The notes under the pieces were generated by a model. The model made no database searches. It was given only the letters and a program-made list of their open reading frames with translations, and was not told the origin of the DNA. From contig NZ_CP159342.1 of NCBI RefSeq assembly GCF_040499845.1, forward strand, positions 3,410,001-3,474,000: a stretch of 64,000 nt of DNA. Reading direction: 5' to 3'. Of the stretch, positions 15,939 to 24,622 are shown piece after piece (the stretch's first letter is position 1; each line of letters opens with the position of its first letter). The position numbers were made by a program, and so were the translations under genes. Origin of the DNA: Micromonospora sp. CCTCC AA 2012012 (lineage in GTDB: Bacteria; Actinomycetota; Actinomycetes; Mycobacteriales; Micromonosporaceae).

Positions 15939-15974
15939 GACGGTGGCCCCGGGATCCGTCCCGGGGCCACCGTC
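15939..15974. terminator. Bidirectional hairpin terminator
   Basis: A perfect 16-bp stem (GACGGTGGCCCCGGGA and complement) with a TCCG loop separates the small membrane gene from the convergent spo0M gene. Confidence 0.8.
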
Positions 15975-15981
15975 GTCGTCG

Positions 15982-16935
15982 CTACTCGAAGTCGCCGCCG
16001 AAGTCACCGCCGAAGTCACCCTCGAAGGCGTCCTCGATCAGCTCGCCGGCGACCAGCCCGCCGGCGACGCCGAGCGCCGTGCCGGCGACCACGCCGCCCA
16101 TCCCGTGTCCCCGGCCGTGCCCGTGCGGGGCGCCGAAGCCACCGTGCGCACGCAGGTTGCCGTACCGGGAGGTGGTCTCCCGCAGCCAGCCGTCGACCAC
16201 CTGGACCCAGTCGGTCCGCCCGGCGTCGGAGTGCGGCACGGCGTACCGACCGACGACGTCGTGCCCGGCGCTGAGGAAGCCGCCCCGCTTGTCGCACTCC
16301 AGGACGACCTCGACGCCGCGCTGGCTGGTGACGAAGGTCAGCTCGACCTCGGTGACCGCGTTCGCGTACTGCGGGGCCGCGAAGAACTCGATCTCCTGAT
16401 AGAACGGCAGCGTCTGCTGCACACCGCGGATGTGGCCGCGCTCCAGGTCGGCGTGCTTGAAGCGGAACCCGAGGGCCTGGAAGGCGTCCAGGATGCGCTC
16501 GTGGATCGGCAGCGGGTGCACGGCCACGTGGTCCAGGTCGCTCTTGTCCACCGCCCGGGCCACCGCCAGCTCGGTCCGCAGGCCCATCGTCATGCCGTGC
16601 AGGCGCTGCCCGTACACGTCGGTGACCGGGGTCTCCCACGGCACCGCGAGCCGGAACGGGATGGACAGCTGCTGCTTCGGGGCCAGCTCCAGCGGGCCGC
16701 TCACGCCCATCCGGTGGAACTCCATGACGCCGCCGTACTCGGCGTCGCCGCTCTCGATCTCCACCCGGGTGACCAGGCCGACGGCGATCTGCTCGATGCT
16801 GGCCGGGGCGTCGCCGCCGACCAGGTTGACGTGCCCGTCGAGGGTGAGACCGGGCCGGGTGTTGGGGTTGGCCAGGACGGTGTCGACGCTGGGGCCGCCC
16901 ACGCCGAACGCACTCAGCATCTTCTTGAAGACCAT
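15982..16935 (-). CDS. spo0M: SpoOM-family sporulation-control protein
   Basis: This 317-residue protein has the arrestin-like Spo0M fold: MVFKKMLSAFGVGGPSVDTVL at the start, then strand-rich halves (TLDGHVNLVGGDAPASIEQIAVGLVTRVE; LAVARAVDKSDLDHVAVHPLP). In Bacillus Spo0M affects entry into sporulation; in actinobacteria the role is less clear. After residue 270 the family core gives way to a His/Gly-rich stretch (GAPHGHGRGHGMGG), a hydrophobic Gly/Ala segment and a triplicated GDFGGDFGGDFE tail. It starts 3 bp after the stop of the MFS gene and may be co-transcribed with it. Confidence 0.88.
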   Translation of the reverse strand: MVFKKMLSAFGVGGPSVDTVLANPNTRPGLTLDGHVNLVGGDAPASIEQIAVGLVTRVEIESGDAEYGGVMEFHRMGVSGPLELAPKQQLSIPFRLAVPWETPVTDVYGQRLHGMTMGLRTELAVARAVDKSDLDHVAVHPLPIHERILDAFQALGFRFKHADLERGHIRGVQQTLPFYQEIEFFAAPQYANAVTEVELTFVTSQRGVEVVLECDKRGGFLSAGHDVVGRYAVPHSDAGRTDWVQVVDGWLRETTSRYGNLRAHGGFGAPHGHGRGHGMGGVVAGTALGVAGGLVAGELIEDAFEGDFGGDFGGDFE

Positions 16936-16938
16936 CGG

Positions 16939-18234
16939 TCACTCCCGCTCGACGGCGCTCCACGATGGAGCGTCGGACCTTTGCTGAGGTGACCCTAACC
17001 CGGGCCGCTGTGAAGTGCCTGTGAAGCGCAGCAGCACCGTGGCCAGCAGGAAGAACACCGCCATCGACAGGGCCATCGGCAGCAGCGTGCGATAGCCGAG
17101 CACCCCGGTCAGCGGGGTGACGAGCGCGCCCACCAGGAAGCTCAACCCGCCCTGCAACGCGGCGGCCGCACCCGCCGCCCGGCGACCCGCCTCCTGGGCC
17201 AGCGCGGTCGTCGCCGGCAGGACCAGGCCCATGCCGGCGACCACCAGGGCGAGCAGCGCCCACGGCAGCGCCACCGGCAGCCGCGCCGCCGGGTCGGCCA
17301 GGGCCACGGCGAGCAGGCCCACCGCGGCCGACGTCGACACCACCACCCCGACACCGCGCAGCCGGGCGGCGCCCACCCGCACCACCGACGCGCGGAACAG
17401 CAGGCTCGCGCCGGCCATCCCGGCCGCGTTGGTGGCGAAGATGACCGCGTACGTCCCGGGGGTCACCGCGTACACGGTCTGCAGGACGAACGACGAGCCG
17501 CCGATGTAGGTGAAGAAGCCGGCGGTGGCCAGGCACTGCACCACGACGTGCTTCAGGAAGGACCAGTCGCGCAGCAGGTCACCCATCCGGGCCACCGTGT
17601 CGGCGGCGCCCGCGGACTGGCGCCGCTCCGGCGGCAGGGTCTCCGGCAGGCCGAGCAGCACGGCGACCACCATCGCCACGCCGAAGAGGGTCAGCGCGGC
17701 GAAGACGGTACGCCAGGTGCCCTGGTGCAGGATCAGGCCGCCGACCGCCGGGGCGACCACCGGGCCGAGGAAGGTGACCGAGGCGATGGTGCCGAAGCGG
17801 GCCGCCGCCTGCGGTCCACGCCAGGTGTCGGTCACCATCGCCCGCCCGACGGCGACCCCGCTGCCCGCGGCGATGCCCTGGGCCAGCCGGGCCGCGACGA
17901 GGACGCCGCCGCTCGGCGCCACCGCGCAGACCACGGAGAGCAGGGTGAACGCGACGCTGGTGGCGATGACGACCACCCGCCGCCCCCGGGCGTCGCTGAC
18001 CGGCCCGAGCAGGAGCTGGCCGGCGGCGACCCCGATGATGAAGGCGGTCATGGTCAGCTGGGCCACCGTGGCGCTGGTGTGCAGCGAGCCGCGCAGCTCC
18101 GGCAGGGCGGCGACGTACGTGTCGGTGGCGAACGGCCCCACGCCGGTGAGCAGCACCAGGGCCACCATCGAGGGGATCCGCCCCGGTCGGGACGACGGCT
18201 CCGGCCCGGTCCTGGTCCGCTGCTGGCTGGTCAT
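16939..18234 (-). CDS. MFS multidrug exporter (Bcr/CflA type)
   Basis: This 431-residue transporter has about twelve transmembrane helices. The Bcr/CflA opening is seen (LVLLTGVGPFATDTYVAALPELRGSLHTSATVAQLTMTAFIIG), as is the MFS motif A (GPVSDARGRRVV). A proton-coupled drug efflux role is usual for the family; the substrate here is unknown. The start at 18234 precedes MTSQQR and sits close to the first helix; a longer frame adds a low-complexity Arg/Pro run. It lies 3 bp upstream of spo0M and 62 bp downstream of the DeoR gene. Confidence 0.87.
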   Translation of the reverse strand: MTSQQRTRTGPEPSSRPGRIPSMVALVLLTGVGPFATDTYVAALPELRGSLHTSATVAQLTMTAFIIGVAAGQLLLGPVSDARGRRVVVIATSVAFTLLSVVCAVAPSGGVLVAARLAQGIAAGSGVAVGRAMVTDTWRGPQAAARFGTIASVTFLGPVVAPAVGGLILHQGTWRTVFAALTLFGVAMVVAVLLGLPETLPPERRQSAGAADTVARMGDLLRDWSFLKHVVVQCLATAGFFTYIGGSSFVLQTVYAVTPGTYAVIFATNAAGMAGASLLFRASVVRVGAARLRGVGVVVSTSAAVGLLAVALADPAARLPVALPWALLALVVAGMGLVLPATTALAQEAGRRAAGAAAALQGGLSFLVGALVTPLTGVLGYRTLLPMALSMAVFFLLATVLLRFTGTSQRPGLGSPQQRSDAPSWSAVERE

Positions 18235-18296
18235 CCGTCGGACGCTAGCCGCGACGGCCGACGGCGGCACCTCGACAACCGAGGGGCGGGACGGGA

Positions 18297-19073
18297 TCAG
18301 TCGACGTCGACGACGATCAGCTCCCCGACCTGCTCGCCGATGGCGTGGCGTCCCTCCGCCGGCAGCCGCCCGTCGGTGATCAGCACGTCGGCCTCCTCCA
18401 GCGGGGCGATGGTGGCGATGCCGATGGTCTCCCACTTGGTGTGGTCGGCGAGCACGACGAGCCGGCGGGCCGCGCCGATCAGCCGCCGGTTGACCGCCGC
18501 CTCCAGCAGGTTCGGGGTGGTGAACCCGGTCCGCGGGCTCATCCCGTGCACCCCGAGAAAGAGCAGGTCGACGTTGAGAGCGGCGATGGCGGCCTCGGCC
18601 ACCGGCCCGGTCAGCGCGTCCGAGGGCGTACGGATGCCGCCGGTCAGCACGACGGTCTGGTCGGCGCGCGGGTTCTGGTAGAGCGCGTCGGCGACGGGGA
18701 TGGAGTTGGTGACCACGGTCAGCCCGCGTACCTCGGCCAGCCGGGCAGCCAGGGCGGCGGTGGTGGTGCCGGCGGAGAGCGCGACCGCCATGCCGGGCTC
18801 GACCAGCTCGGCGGCCCGCTCGACGATGGCCCGCTTCTCGGCCTGCTGACGGACCGACTTCGCCGCGAAGCCGGGCTCCTCCGCGGAGCCCGGACCGGCC
18901 AGGGTCGCTCCACCGTGGACCTTGTCGACCAGGCCACGTTCGGCGAGCACCTCCAGGTCCCGCCGGATGGTCATGTCGGAGACGCCGAAGCGGCTCACCA
19001 GATGGCTGACCCGGACACCGCCGCGCTGCCGGATCAGCTCCAGGATGGCGCTCTGCCGTTGCTGGGCGAGCAT
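18297..19073 (-). CDS. DeoR/GlpR-family sugar repressor
   Basis: This 258-residue regulator has the N-terminal HTH (QQRQSAILELIRQRGGVRVSHLVSRFGVSDMTIRRDLEVLAERGL) followed by KVHGGA, the hallmark of the family. The C-terminal DeoRC sugar-phosphate-binding domain carries SAGTTTAALA and VTNSIPVADAL. It lies 38 bp downstream of the GH42 gene on the same strand and probably controls the galactoside genes on either side, including the divergent ABC operon. The inducer would be a phosphorylated sugar, not identified here. Confidence 0.9.
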   Translation of the reverse strand: MLAQQRQSAILELIRQRGGVRVSHLVSRFGVSDMTIRRDLEVLAERGLVDKVHGGATLAGPGSAEEPGFAAKSVRQQAEKRAIVERAAELVEPGMAVALSAGTTTAALAARLAEVRGLTVVTNSIPVADALYQNPRADQTVVLTGGIRTPSDALTGPVAEAAIAALNVDLLFLGVHGMSPRTGFTTPNLLEAAVNRRLIGAARRLVVLADHTKWETIGIATIAPLEEADVLITDGRLPAEGRHAIGEQVGELIVVDVD

Positions 19074-19111
19074 CGAACCTCCTTCGGGCGCACGGGGCAG
19101 GCTACGCGGGG

Positions 19112-21121
19112 TCAGGCGAGGTCCGCCGCCGGGTCGCTCTCCTCGCGGACCACGGCCACCTCACCGGCCGGCACGACCAGCTCCCCGGCGCAGGGCGCGC
19201 CGCCGAGCAGTTCCGTCCCGGTGACCGCGAGCCGCACCTGCGCGTCGGTGTGGTTGATGACGAAGAGCCAGCTGCGGTCGTCGGAGCGCCGCCGGACCAC
19301 CTCGACGCCGGCCGGCACCGGTACCGGGGGGCGCACCCCGGACCCGTCGAGCAGCCGGGCGACCAGGCGGTCGGTGGCCGCGTCGTCGAGCCGGGTGCCG
19401 ACGTACCAGGCGGCGCCGGACCCGACGGCGTGCCGGGTCAGCGCCGGCACGCCGGGCAGCGGCCCGTCGGCGTACGCGGCGAGCACCTCCGCGCCCTCGG
19501 CGTGCAGCCACTCGGTCCACACGTCGGCGGACGAGCCGTCGTCGAGGGCGACCCGCTCCCCCGCGCGCAGCGGGAAGAACTCCTCGGTACGCAGACCGAG
19601 CAGCTCCCGGAACGCACCGGGGTAGCCGCCGAGCCGGATGTGGTCGTGCTCGTCGACGATGCCGCTGAAGTAGGTGACCAGCGCGGTGCCGCCCGCCTCG
19701 ACGTACCGGCGCAGGGCGTCGGCGTCGGCGTCGCGGACCAGGTAGAGGGTGGGCGCCAGGACCAGTCGGTAGCGGGACAGGTCGGTCGACGGGTGCACCA
19801 CGTCGGCGGTGACGCCGGCCCGCCAGAGCGCGGCGTGCAACGCGTTCAGCCGGTCGGCGTAGGTGACGTCGACGCTGGGGTGGGAGTCGAGTTCGGCGCC
19901 CCACCAGGCCTCGTAGTCGAAGAGGATCGCCACGTCGGCGTCGACCCGGCTGCCGCTGACCTCGGCGAGGGCCCGCAGGTCGGCGCCGAGGCGGCACACC
20001 TCGTGGAACACCTTGGTCTCCGGGCCGGCGTGCGGGACGAGCGCGGAGTGGAACTTCTCCGCGCCCGCGCGGGAGGCCCGCCACTGGAAGAAGAGCACCC
20101 CGTCGGCGCCCCGGGCGACGTGCGCGAGGCTGTTGCGGCGCAGCTGGCCGGGGGTCTTGGCGACGTTGCGCGGCTGCCAGTTGACCGCGCTGGTGGAGTG
20201 CTCCATCAGCAGCCACGGGTCGCCACCGGCGACGCCCCGGGTGTGGTCGGCGGCGAGCGCCAGGTTGACCTGCGGCTGCGGGTCGGCGGCGGTGAGGTAG
20301 TGGTCGTTGGCGACCACGTCGACGTCGGCGGCCCAGGAGTGGTAGTCGAGGTACTTGATCCCGGTGCCGATCATGAAGTTCGTGGTGACGGGCTGCCGGA
20401 CCAGGCCCTTCAGCACGTCCCGCTCGGCGCGGAGCTGGGCCCGCTGCTCGTCGGAGGAGAAGCGCAGGAAGTCCAGCTGCTGGGTCGGGTTGGCGAAGGT
20501 CGGCGCGGTACGCGGCGGGTTGATCTCGGCCCAGTCGTGGTAGCGCTGACTCCAGAAGGCGGTGCCCCAGGCGGCGTTGAGGGTGTCCAGGTCGCCGTAG
20601 CGCTCGCGCAGCCAGCGGCGGAACGCCTCGGCGCTGACGTCGCAGTAGCAGTGCACGTTGTGGCAGCCCAACTCGTTGGAGACGTGCCACATGACCACGG
20701 CGGGGTGCTCGGCGTACCGGCCGGCGACGGCTTCGACCAGGGCGAGGGACCGCTTGCGGAAGACCGGCGAGCTGGGGCAGTACGCCTGCCGTCCGCCCGG
20801 CCAGAGGATCGCGCCGTCGGCGCGGCGGGGCAGCGTCTCGGGGTGCCGGTGGGCCAGCCACGGGGGCGGGCTGGCGGTGGCGGTGGCCAGGTCGACCCGG
20901 ATCCCGCCGTCGTGCAGCACGTCCAGCGCCCGGTCGAGCCAGCCGAACTCGTACGTGCCGGGGGACGGCTCCAGCAGCGCCCAGGAGAAGATGCCGACGG
21001 AGACCAGGTTGACGCCGGCCCGGCGCATCAGCGCGACGTCCTCGGCCCAGACCTCCTCGGGCCACTGCTCCGGGTTGTAGTCGGCGCCGTACCAGATGCC
21101 TTCGCCCTGCCAGTTCCGCAT
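19112..21121 (-). CDS. Beta-galactosidase, GH42
   Basis: This 669-residue enzyme opens WYGADYNPEQWPEEVWAEDVALM, the standard GH42 start. The acid/base Glu is E150 in WHVSNELGC and the nucleophile E307 in LLMEHSTSAVNW. The cluster of metal-type cysteines (CHNVHCYC) follows the acid/base as in the family. Trimerisation and C-terminal beta domains follow. It lacks a signal peptide, so it acts on imported galactosides in the cytoplasm. It diverges from the sugar ABC operon that ends in an alpha-galactosidase, which fits uptake and breakdown of mixed alpha/beta-galacto-oligosaccharides. Confidence 0.93.
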   Translation of the reverse strand: MRNWQGEGIWYGADYNPEQWPEEVWAEDVALMRRAGVNLVSVGIFSWALLEPSPGTYEFGWLDRALDVLHDGGIRVDLATATASPPPWLAHRHPETLPRRADGAILWPGGRQAYCPSSPVFRKRSLALVEAVAGRYAEHPAVVMWHVSNELGCHNVHCYCDVSAEAFRRWLRERYGDLDTLNAAWGTAFWSQRYHDWAEINPPRTAPTFANPTQQLDFLRFSSDEQRAQLRAERDVLKGLVRQPVTTNFMIGTGIKYLDYHSWAADVDVVANDHYLTAADPQPQVNLALAADHTRGVAGGDPWLLMEHSTSAVNWQPRNVAKTPGQLRRNSLAHVARGADGVLFFQWRASRAGAEKFHSALVPHAGPETKVFHEVCRLGADLRALAEVSGSRVDADVAILFDYEAWWGAELDSHPSVDVTYADRLNALHAALWRAGVTADVVHPSTDLSRYRLVLAPTLYLVRDADADALRRYVEAGGTALVTYFSGIVDEHDHIRLGGYPGAFRELLGLRTEEFFPLRAGERVALDDGSSADVWTEWLHAEGAEVLAAYADGPLPGVPALTRHAVGSGAAWYVGTRLDDAATDRLVARLLDGSGVRPPVPVPAGVEVVRRRSDDRSWLFVINHTDAQVRLAVTGTELLGGAPCAGELVVPAGEVAVVREESDPAADLA

Positions 21122-21161
21122 GAGAGCAGAGCGTGCCCGCCGAGGCCACCCAAGTCAACAC

Positions 21162-21187
21162 TTTCCAACATCGACTGATTTTCCAAC
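21162..21187. promoter_or_regulatory. Candidate DeoR-type operator between GH42 and the ABC operon
   Basis: TTTCCAAC occurs at 21162-21169 and again at 21180-21187, an 18-bp period. DeoR/GlpR proteins bind such direct repeats. The sites fall in the divergent region just upstream of the GH42 gene. The rest of 21122-21398 holds the ABC promoter and a leader of about 120 nt. Confidence 0.4.
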
Positions 21188-21241
21188 GTTTACCTGGTCT
21201 CACCCGTGTCACGACTGGGTTATCAACGCGCTTTACCCCCC

Positions 21242-21269
21242 TTGACAGCGCGAAACCAAGGGGTAGCTT
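21242..21269 (+). promoter_or_regulatory. Promoter of the sugar ABC operon
   Basis: Consensus TTGACA (21242-21247) and TAGCTT (21264-21269) are 16 bp apart. The transcript would start near 21276 and carry a 120-nt leader ahead of the AGGAGG at the lipoprotein gene. Confidence 0.6.
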
Positions 21270-21398
21270 CAGTCGCCACCGGCTGTTTTTGTTCGGACAT
21301 GTGGATTCACGGTGGATCTACCGCTGCCGACACGAACACCGCTCCCCGCCACCTGACGGCCCTTGGGCGCAGCGCACCTCTTCCACGCAGGAGGAACA

Positions 21399-22736
21399 AT
21401 GTCCCGTCCCCGCTCGCAAGCCGAGTACCTCGCCCGACTCGTACCCCCGTCCGTCGCCGGCCTGAACCGCCGCTCGCTGCTGGCCGGCGCAGCCGGCACC
21501 GGCGCGCTGCTCGGCACGGGACTCCTCGCCGGCTGCGGCGACTCCGACTCCGACTCGGGCTCCGGGTCGGGCTCCAAGACGGTCTCCGTGGGCTCCAACC
21601 AGTCGGACCCGAAGCCGAAGGACGTCATCGCCAAGGTGATGGCCGGCTTCCAGACCGCCTCCGGCATCCAGCCCGCGGTCAACACGGTCGACCACAACAC
21701 GTTCCAGGAGAACATCAACAACTATCTCCAGGGCAAGCCGGACGACGTGTTCATGTGGTTCGCCGGTTACCGGATGCGGTTCTTCGCCGCCAAGGGCCTG
21801 GCCGGTGACGTCAGCGACGTCTGGGGCAAGCTCTCCGGCTATTCCGACGCCTTCAAGAAGGCCTCCACCGGTGACGACGGCAAGCAGTACTTCGTGCCCG
21901 CGTCGTACTACCCGTGGGCCGTCTTCTATCGCAAGTCGGTCTGGCAGCAGCGCGGCTACCAGGTGCCGAAGACGCTGGACGAGCTGAACACCCTCGGCGC
22001 GCAGATGAAGAAGGACGGCCTCGCCCCGATCGCCTTCGCCGACAAGGACGGCTGGCCGGCGATGGGCACCTTCGACATCCTCAACCTGCGGATCAACGGC
22101 TACCAGTTCCACGTCGACCTGATGGCCGGCAAGGAGGCGTGGACCTCCGACAAGGTGAAGAAGGTCTTCGACACCTGGGCCGGGCTGCTGCCCCTGCACC
22201 AGCCGGACGCCCTGGGCCGCACCTGGCAGGAGGCCGCCCAGTCGTTGCAGCAGAAGAAGAGCGGCATGTACCTGCTCGGCCTCTTCGTCGCCCAGCAGTT
22301 CAGCAACGACGAGCAGAACGACCTGGACTTCTTCACCTTCCCCGAGATCGACCCGGCGATCGGGGCGAAGGCCCTGGACGCGCCGATCGACGGCTACATG
22401 ATGGCCCGCAAGCCGAAGTCCGAGGCCAACGCCAAGAAACTGCTGGAGTACGTCGGCAGCAAGGACGCCGCGAACATCACGGTGAAGAACGACCCGAGCA
22501 CCCTGGTCGCCAACACCGGCGCGGACACCAGCGGCTACACCGCGCTGCAGAAGAAGGCCGCCGAACTGGTCGGCTCGGCCACCGAGATCGCCCAGTTCCT
22601 CGACCGGGACACCCGGCCGGACTTCGCCTCCACGGTGATCATCCCGGCGTTGCAGCAGTTCATCAAGAACCCGAAGGACATCGGCGGACTGCTCACCAGC
22701 ATCGAGAACCAGAAGAAGTCGATCTTCACTGCCTGA
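21399..22736 (+). CDS. Sugar ABC transporter substrate-binding lipoprotein
   Basis: This 445-residue family-1 extracellular solute-binding protein has a combined twin-arginine and lipoprotein signal (NRRSLLAGAAGTGALLGTGLLAGC). The lipidated cysteine is near residue 46, followed by an Asp/Ser/Gly linker. The start at 21399 has AGGAGG 6 bp upstream. It would capture galacto-oligosaccharides for the permeases that follow. A Tat-type RR motif in a lipoprotein implies folding before export, which is common in actinobacteria. Confidence 0.9.
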   Translation: MSRPRSQAEYLARLVPPSVAGLNRRSLLAGAAGTGALLGTGLLAGCGDSDSDSGSGSGSKTVSVGSNQSDPKPKDVIAKVMAGFQTASGIQPAVNTVDHNTFQENINNYLQGKPDDVFMWFAGYRMRFFAAKGLAGDVSDVWGKLSGYSDAFKKASTGDDGKQYFVPASYYPWAVFYRKSVWQQRGYQVPKTLDELNTLGAQMKKDGLAPIAFADKDGWPAMGTFDILNLRINGYQFHVDLMAGKEAWTSDKVKKVFDTWAGLLPLHQPDALGRTWQEAAQSLQQKKSGMYLLGLFVAQQFSNDEQNDLDFFTFPEIDPAIGAKALDAPIDGYMMARKPKSEANAKKLLEYVGSKDAANITVKNDPSTLVANTGADTSGYTALQKKAAELVGSATEIAQFLDRDTRPDFASTVIIPALQQFIKNPKDIGGLLTSIENQKKSIFTA

Positions 22737-22760
22737 CGACGGCGAGAGGGGAAGGACACC

Positions 22761-23717
22761 GTGTCCGACCTGCCCCTGATCCAAGCGGATCGCGCCGTGC
22801 CGCCGCCGGCCGCGACCACCTCGACGGGTGGTCGTGGCCGCCGGCTACGGCTGCTGTCCCGCACCGACCGCGTGGTGATCACGCTGATGGTGCTCGTGCC
22901 CCTGCTGCTGGTGGTGGGCCTGATCTGGCTGCCGGCGGTGGCCACCGTGCTGCTCTCCGGCACCAACTGGGACGGCATCGGCCCGGTCAGCGAGATCGAC
23001 TGGGTCGGCCTGAAGAACTACGACGACGTGGTGAACATCTACCCGCCGTTCGTGCCCGCCGTGCAGAACAACCTGCTCTGGCTGGCCGCGCTCTTCGTGG
23101 TGGCCACCCCGTTCGGCATGTTCCTCGCGGTCCTGCTCGACAAGGAGATCCGCGGCAGCCGGTTCTATCAGACCGCGCTCTATCTGCCGGTGGTGCTCTC
23201 GCTGGCGCTGATCGGCTTCGTCTGGCAGCTCATCTACAGCCGCGACCAGGGCCTGCTCAACGCCGTGCTGGGCACCCAGACCGACTGGTACGGCGACTCG
23301 AACGTCAACATCTGGGCGGTGCTCTTCGCCGCCGGCTGGCGACACGTCGGCTACATCATGCTGCTCTATCTCGCCGGCCTGAAGGGCGTCGACCCGTCGC
23401 TGCGGGAGGCCGCGGCGGTGGACGGCTCCTCGGAGACCAGCACCTTCTTCCGGGTGGTCTTCCCGGTGATGCGGCCCATCAACATCATCGTGCTGGTGGT
23501 GACCGTGATCGAGTCGCTGCGCGCGTTCGACCTGGTGTGGGTGATCAACAAGGGTCGCAACGGGCTGGAACTGCTCTCCGCGCTGGTCACCTCCAACGTG
23601 GTGGGCGAGGCCAGCCGGATCGGCTTCGGCTCGGCGCTGGCCACGATCATGCTGGTCGTGTCGCTGGTCTTCATCACCCTCTACCTGGCCACCGTGATGA
23701 GGGAGGACCGGCGATGA
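22761..23717 (+). CDS. Sugar ABC transporter permease (MalF-like)
   Basis: This 318-residue protein has six transmembrane helices after a polar N-terminus. The EAA loop is REAAAVDGSSETSTFFRVVFPVM near residue 214. The GTG start follows GGGGAAGG by several bases. The stop overlaps the second permease as ATGA. It forms the membrane channel with the next gene product. No ATPase is encoded here, so a shared MsiK-type ATPase elsewhere probably energises the system, as in other actinobacterial sugar importers. Confidence 0.9.
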   Translation: MSDLPLIQADRAVPPPAATTSTGGRGRRLRLLSRTDRVVITLMVLVPLLLVVGLIWLPAVATVLLSGTNWDGIGPVSEIDWVGLKNYDDVVNIYPPFVPAVQNNLLWLAALFVVATPFGMFLAVLLDKEIRGSRFYQTALYLPVVLSLALIGFVWQLIYSRDQGLLNAVLGTQTDWYGDSNVNIWAVLFAAGWRHVGYIMLLYLAGLKGVDPSLREAAAVDGSSETSTFFRVVFPVMRPINIIVLVVTVIESLRAFDLVWVINKGRNGLELLSALVTSNVVGEASRIGFGSALATIMLVVSLVFITLYLATVMREDRR

Positions 23718-24622
23718 CCGCCACCCTGACCCGTACGCCGCCGGCCACCGCGCCGGACCGGCCCCGCCGACCGGTACGACCGGCCCGGGTGGTGCTGCAC
23801 CTCTTCCTCGGGGCGGTGGCCGTCGGCTGGCTCTTCCCGATCCTCTGGGCGCTGCTGACCTCGCTGCGCTCCTACGACTACACCGCCCGCAACGGCTACG
23901 TCTCGCTCGGCGGCTGGACGCTGGACAACTACGTCACCGCCTGGAAGACCGCCGAGTTCGGCAAGCACTTCCTCAACTCGGTCTACATCACCGTCCCGGC
24001 CGTGCTGCTCACGCTCTTCCTCGCCTCCTGCGTGGCGTTCGTGATCGCCCGGTTCAGCTGGAAACTCAACATCGTCCTGCTCGGGCTCTTCACCGCGGCG
24101 AACCTGCTGCCGCAGCAGGCCCTGCTAATCCCCCTGTTCCGGCTCTTCACCCAGGTGCCGCTGCCGGCGTGGATGAGCGACTCGGAGCTGCTCTACGACA
24201 GCTACTGGGGGCTGATCCTGGTCAACGTCGCCTTCCAGTGCGGGTTCTGCGTCTTCGTGCTCAGCAACTACATGAAGGCGCTGCCGCACGAGCTGTACGA
24301 GGCGGCGATGGTCGACGGGGCCAGCGTGTGGCGGCAGTACTGGCAGGTCACCATGCCGCTGTGCCGGCCGGCCCTGGCCGCGCTGGCCACCCTGGAGGTG
24401 ACCTGGATCTACAACGAGTTCTTCTGGGCCACCGTCCTGATGCGGACCGGCGACAAGTTCCCGGTGACCAGCTCGCTGAACAACCTGCGCGGCGAGTTCT
24501 TCACCGACAACAACCTCGTCTCGGCCGGCTCGGTGCTGGTCGCCATCCCCACCCTGGTGATCTTCTTCGTGTTGCAGAAGCAGTTCGTCCGGGGCCTGAC
24601 GCTGGGAGCCAGCAAGGGATGA
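23714..24622 (+). CDS. Sugar ABC transporter permease (MalG-like)
   Basis: This 302-residue permease has six helices and the EAA loop YEAAMVDGASVWRQYWQVTMPLCRPAL near residue 195. The ATG at 23714 overlaps the stop of the first permease, and its own stop overlaps the alpha-galactosidase start as ATGA, so all are translationally coupled. It pairs with the MalF-like subunit. Confidence 0.9.
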   Translation: MTATLTRTPPATAPDRPRRPVRPARVVLHLFLGAVAVGWLFPILWALLTSLRSYDYTARNGYVSLGGWTLDNYVTAWKTAEFGKHFLNSVYITVPAVLLTLFLASCVAFVIARFSWKLNIVLLGLFTAANLLPQQALLIPLFRLFTQVPLPAWMSDSELLYDSYWGLILVNVAFQCGFCVFVLSNYMKALPHELYEAAMVDGASVWRQYWQVTMPLCRPALAALATLEVTWIYNEFFWATVLMRTGDKFPVTSSLNNLRGEFFTDNNLVSAGSVLVAIPTLVIFFVLQKQFVRGLTLGASKG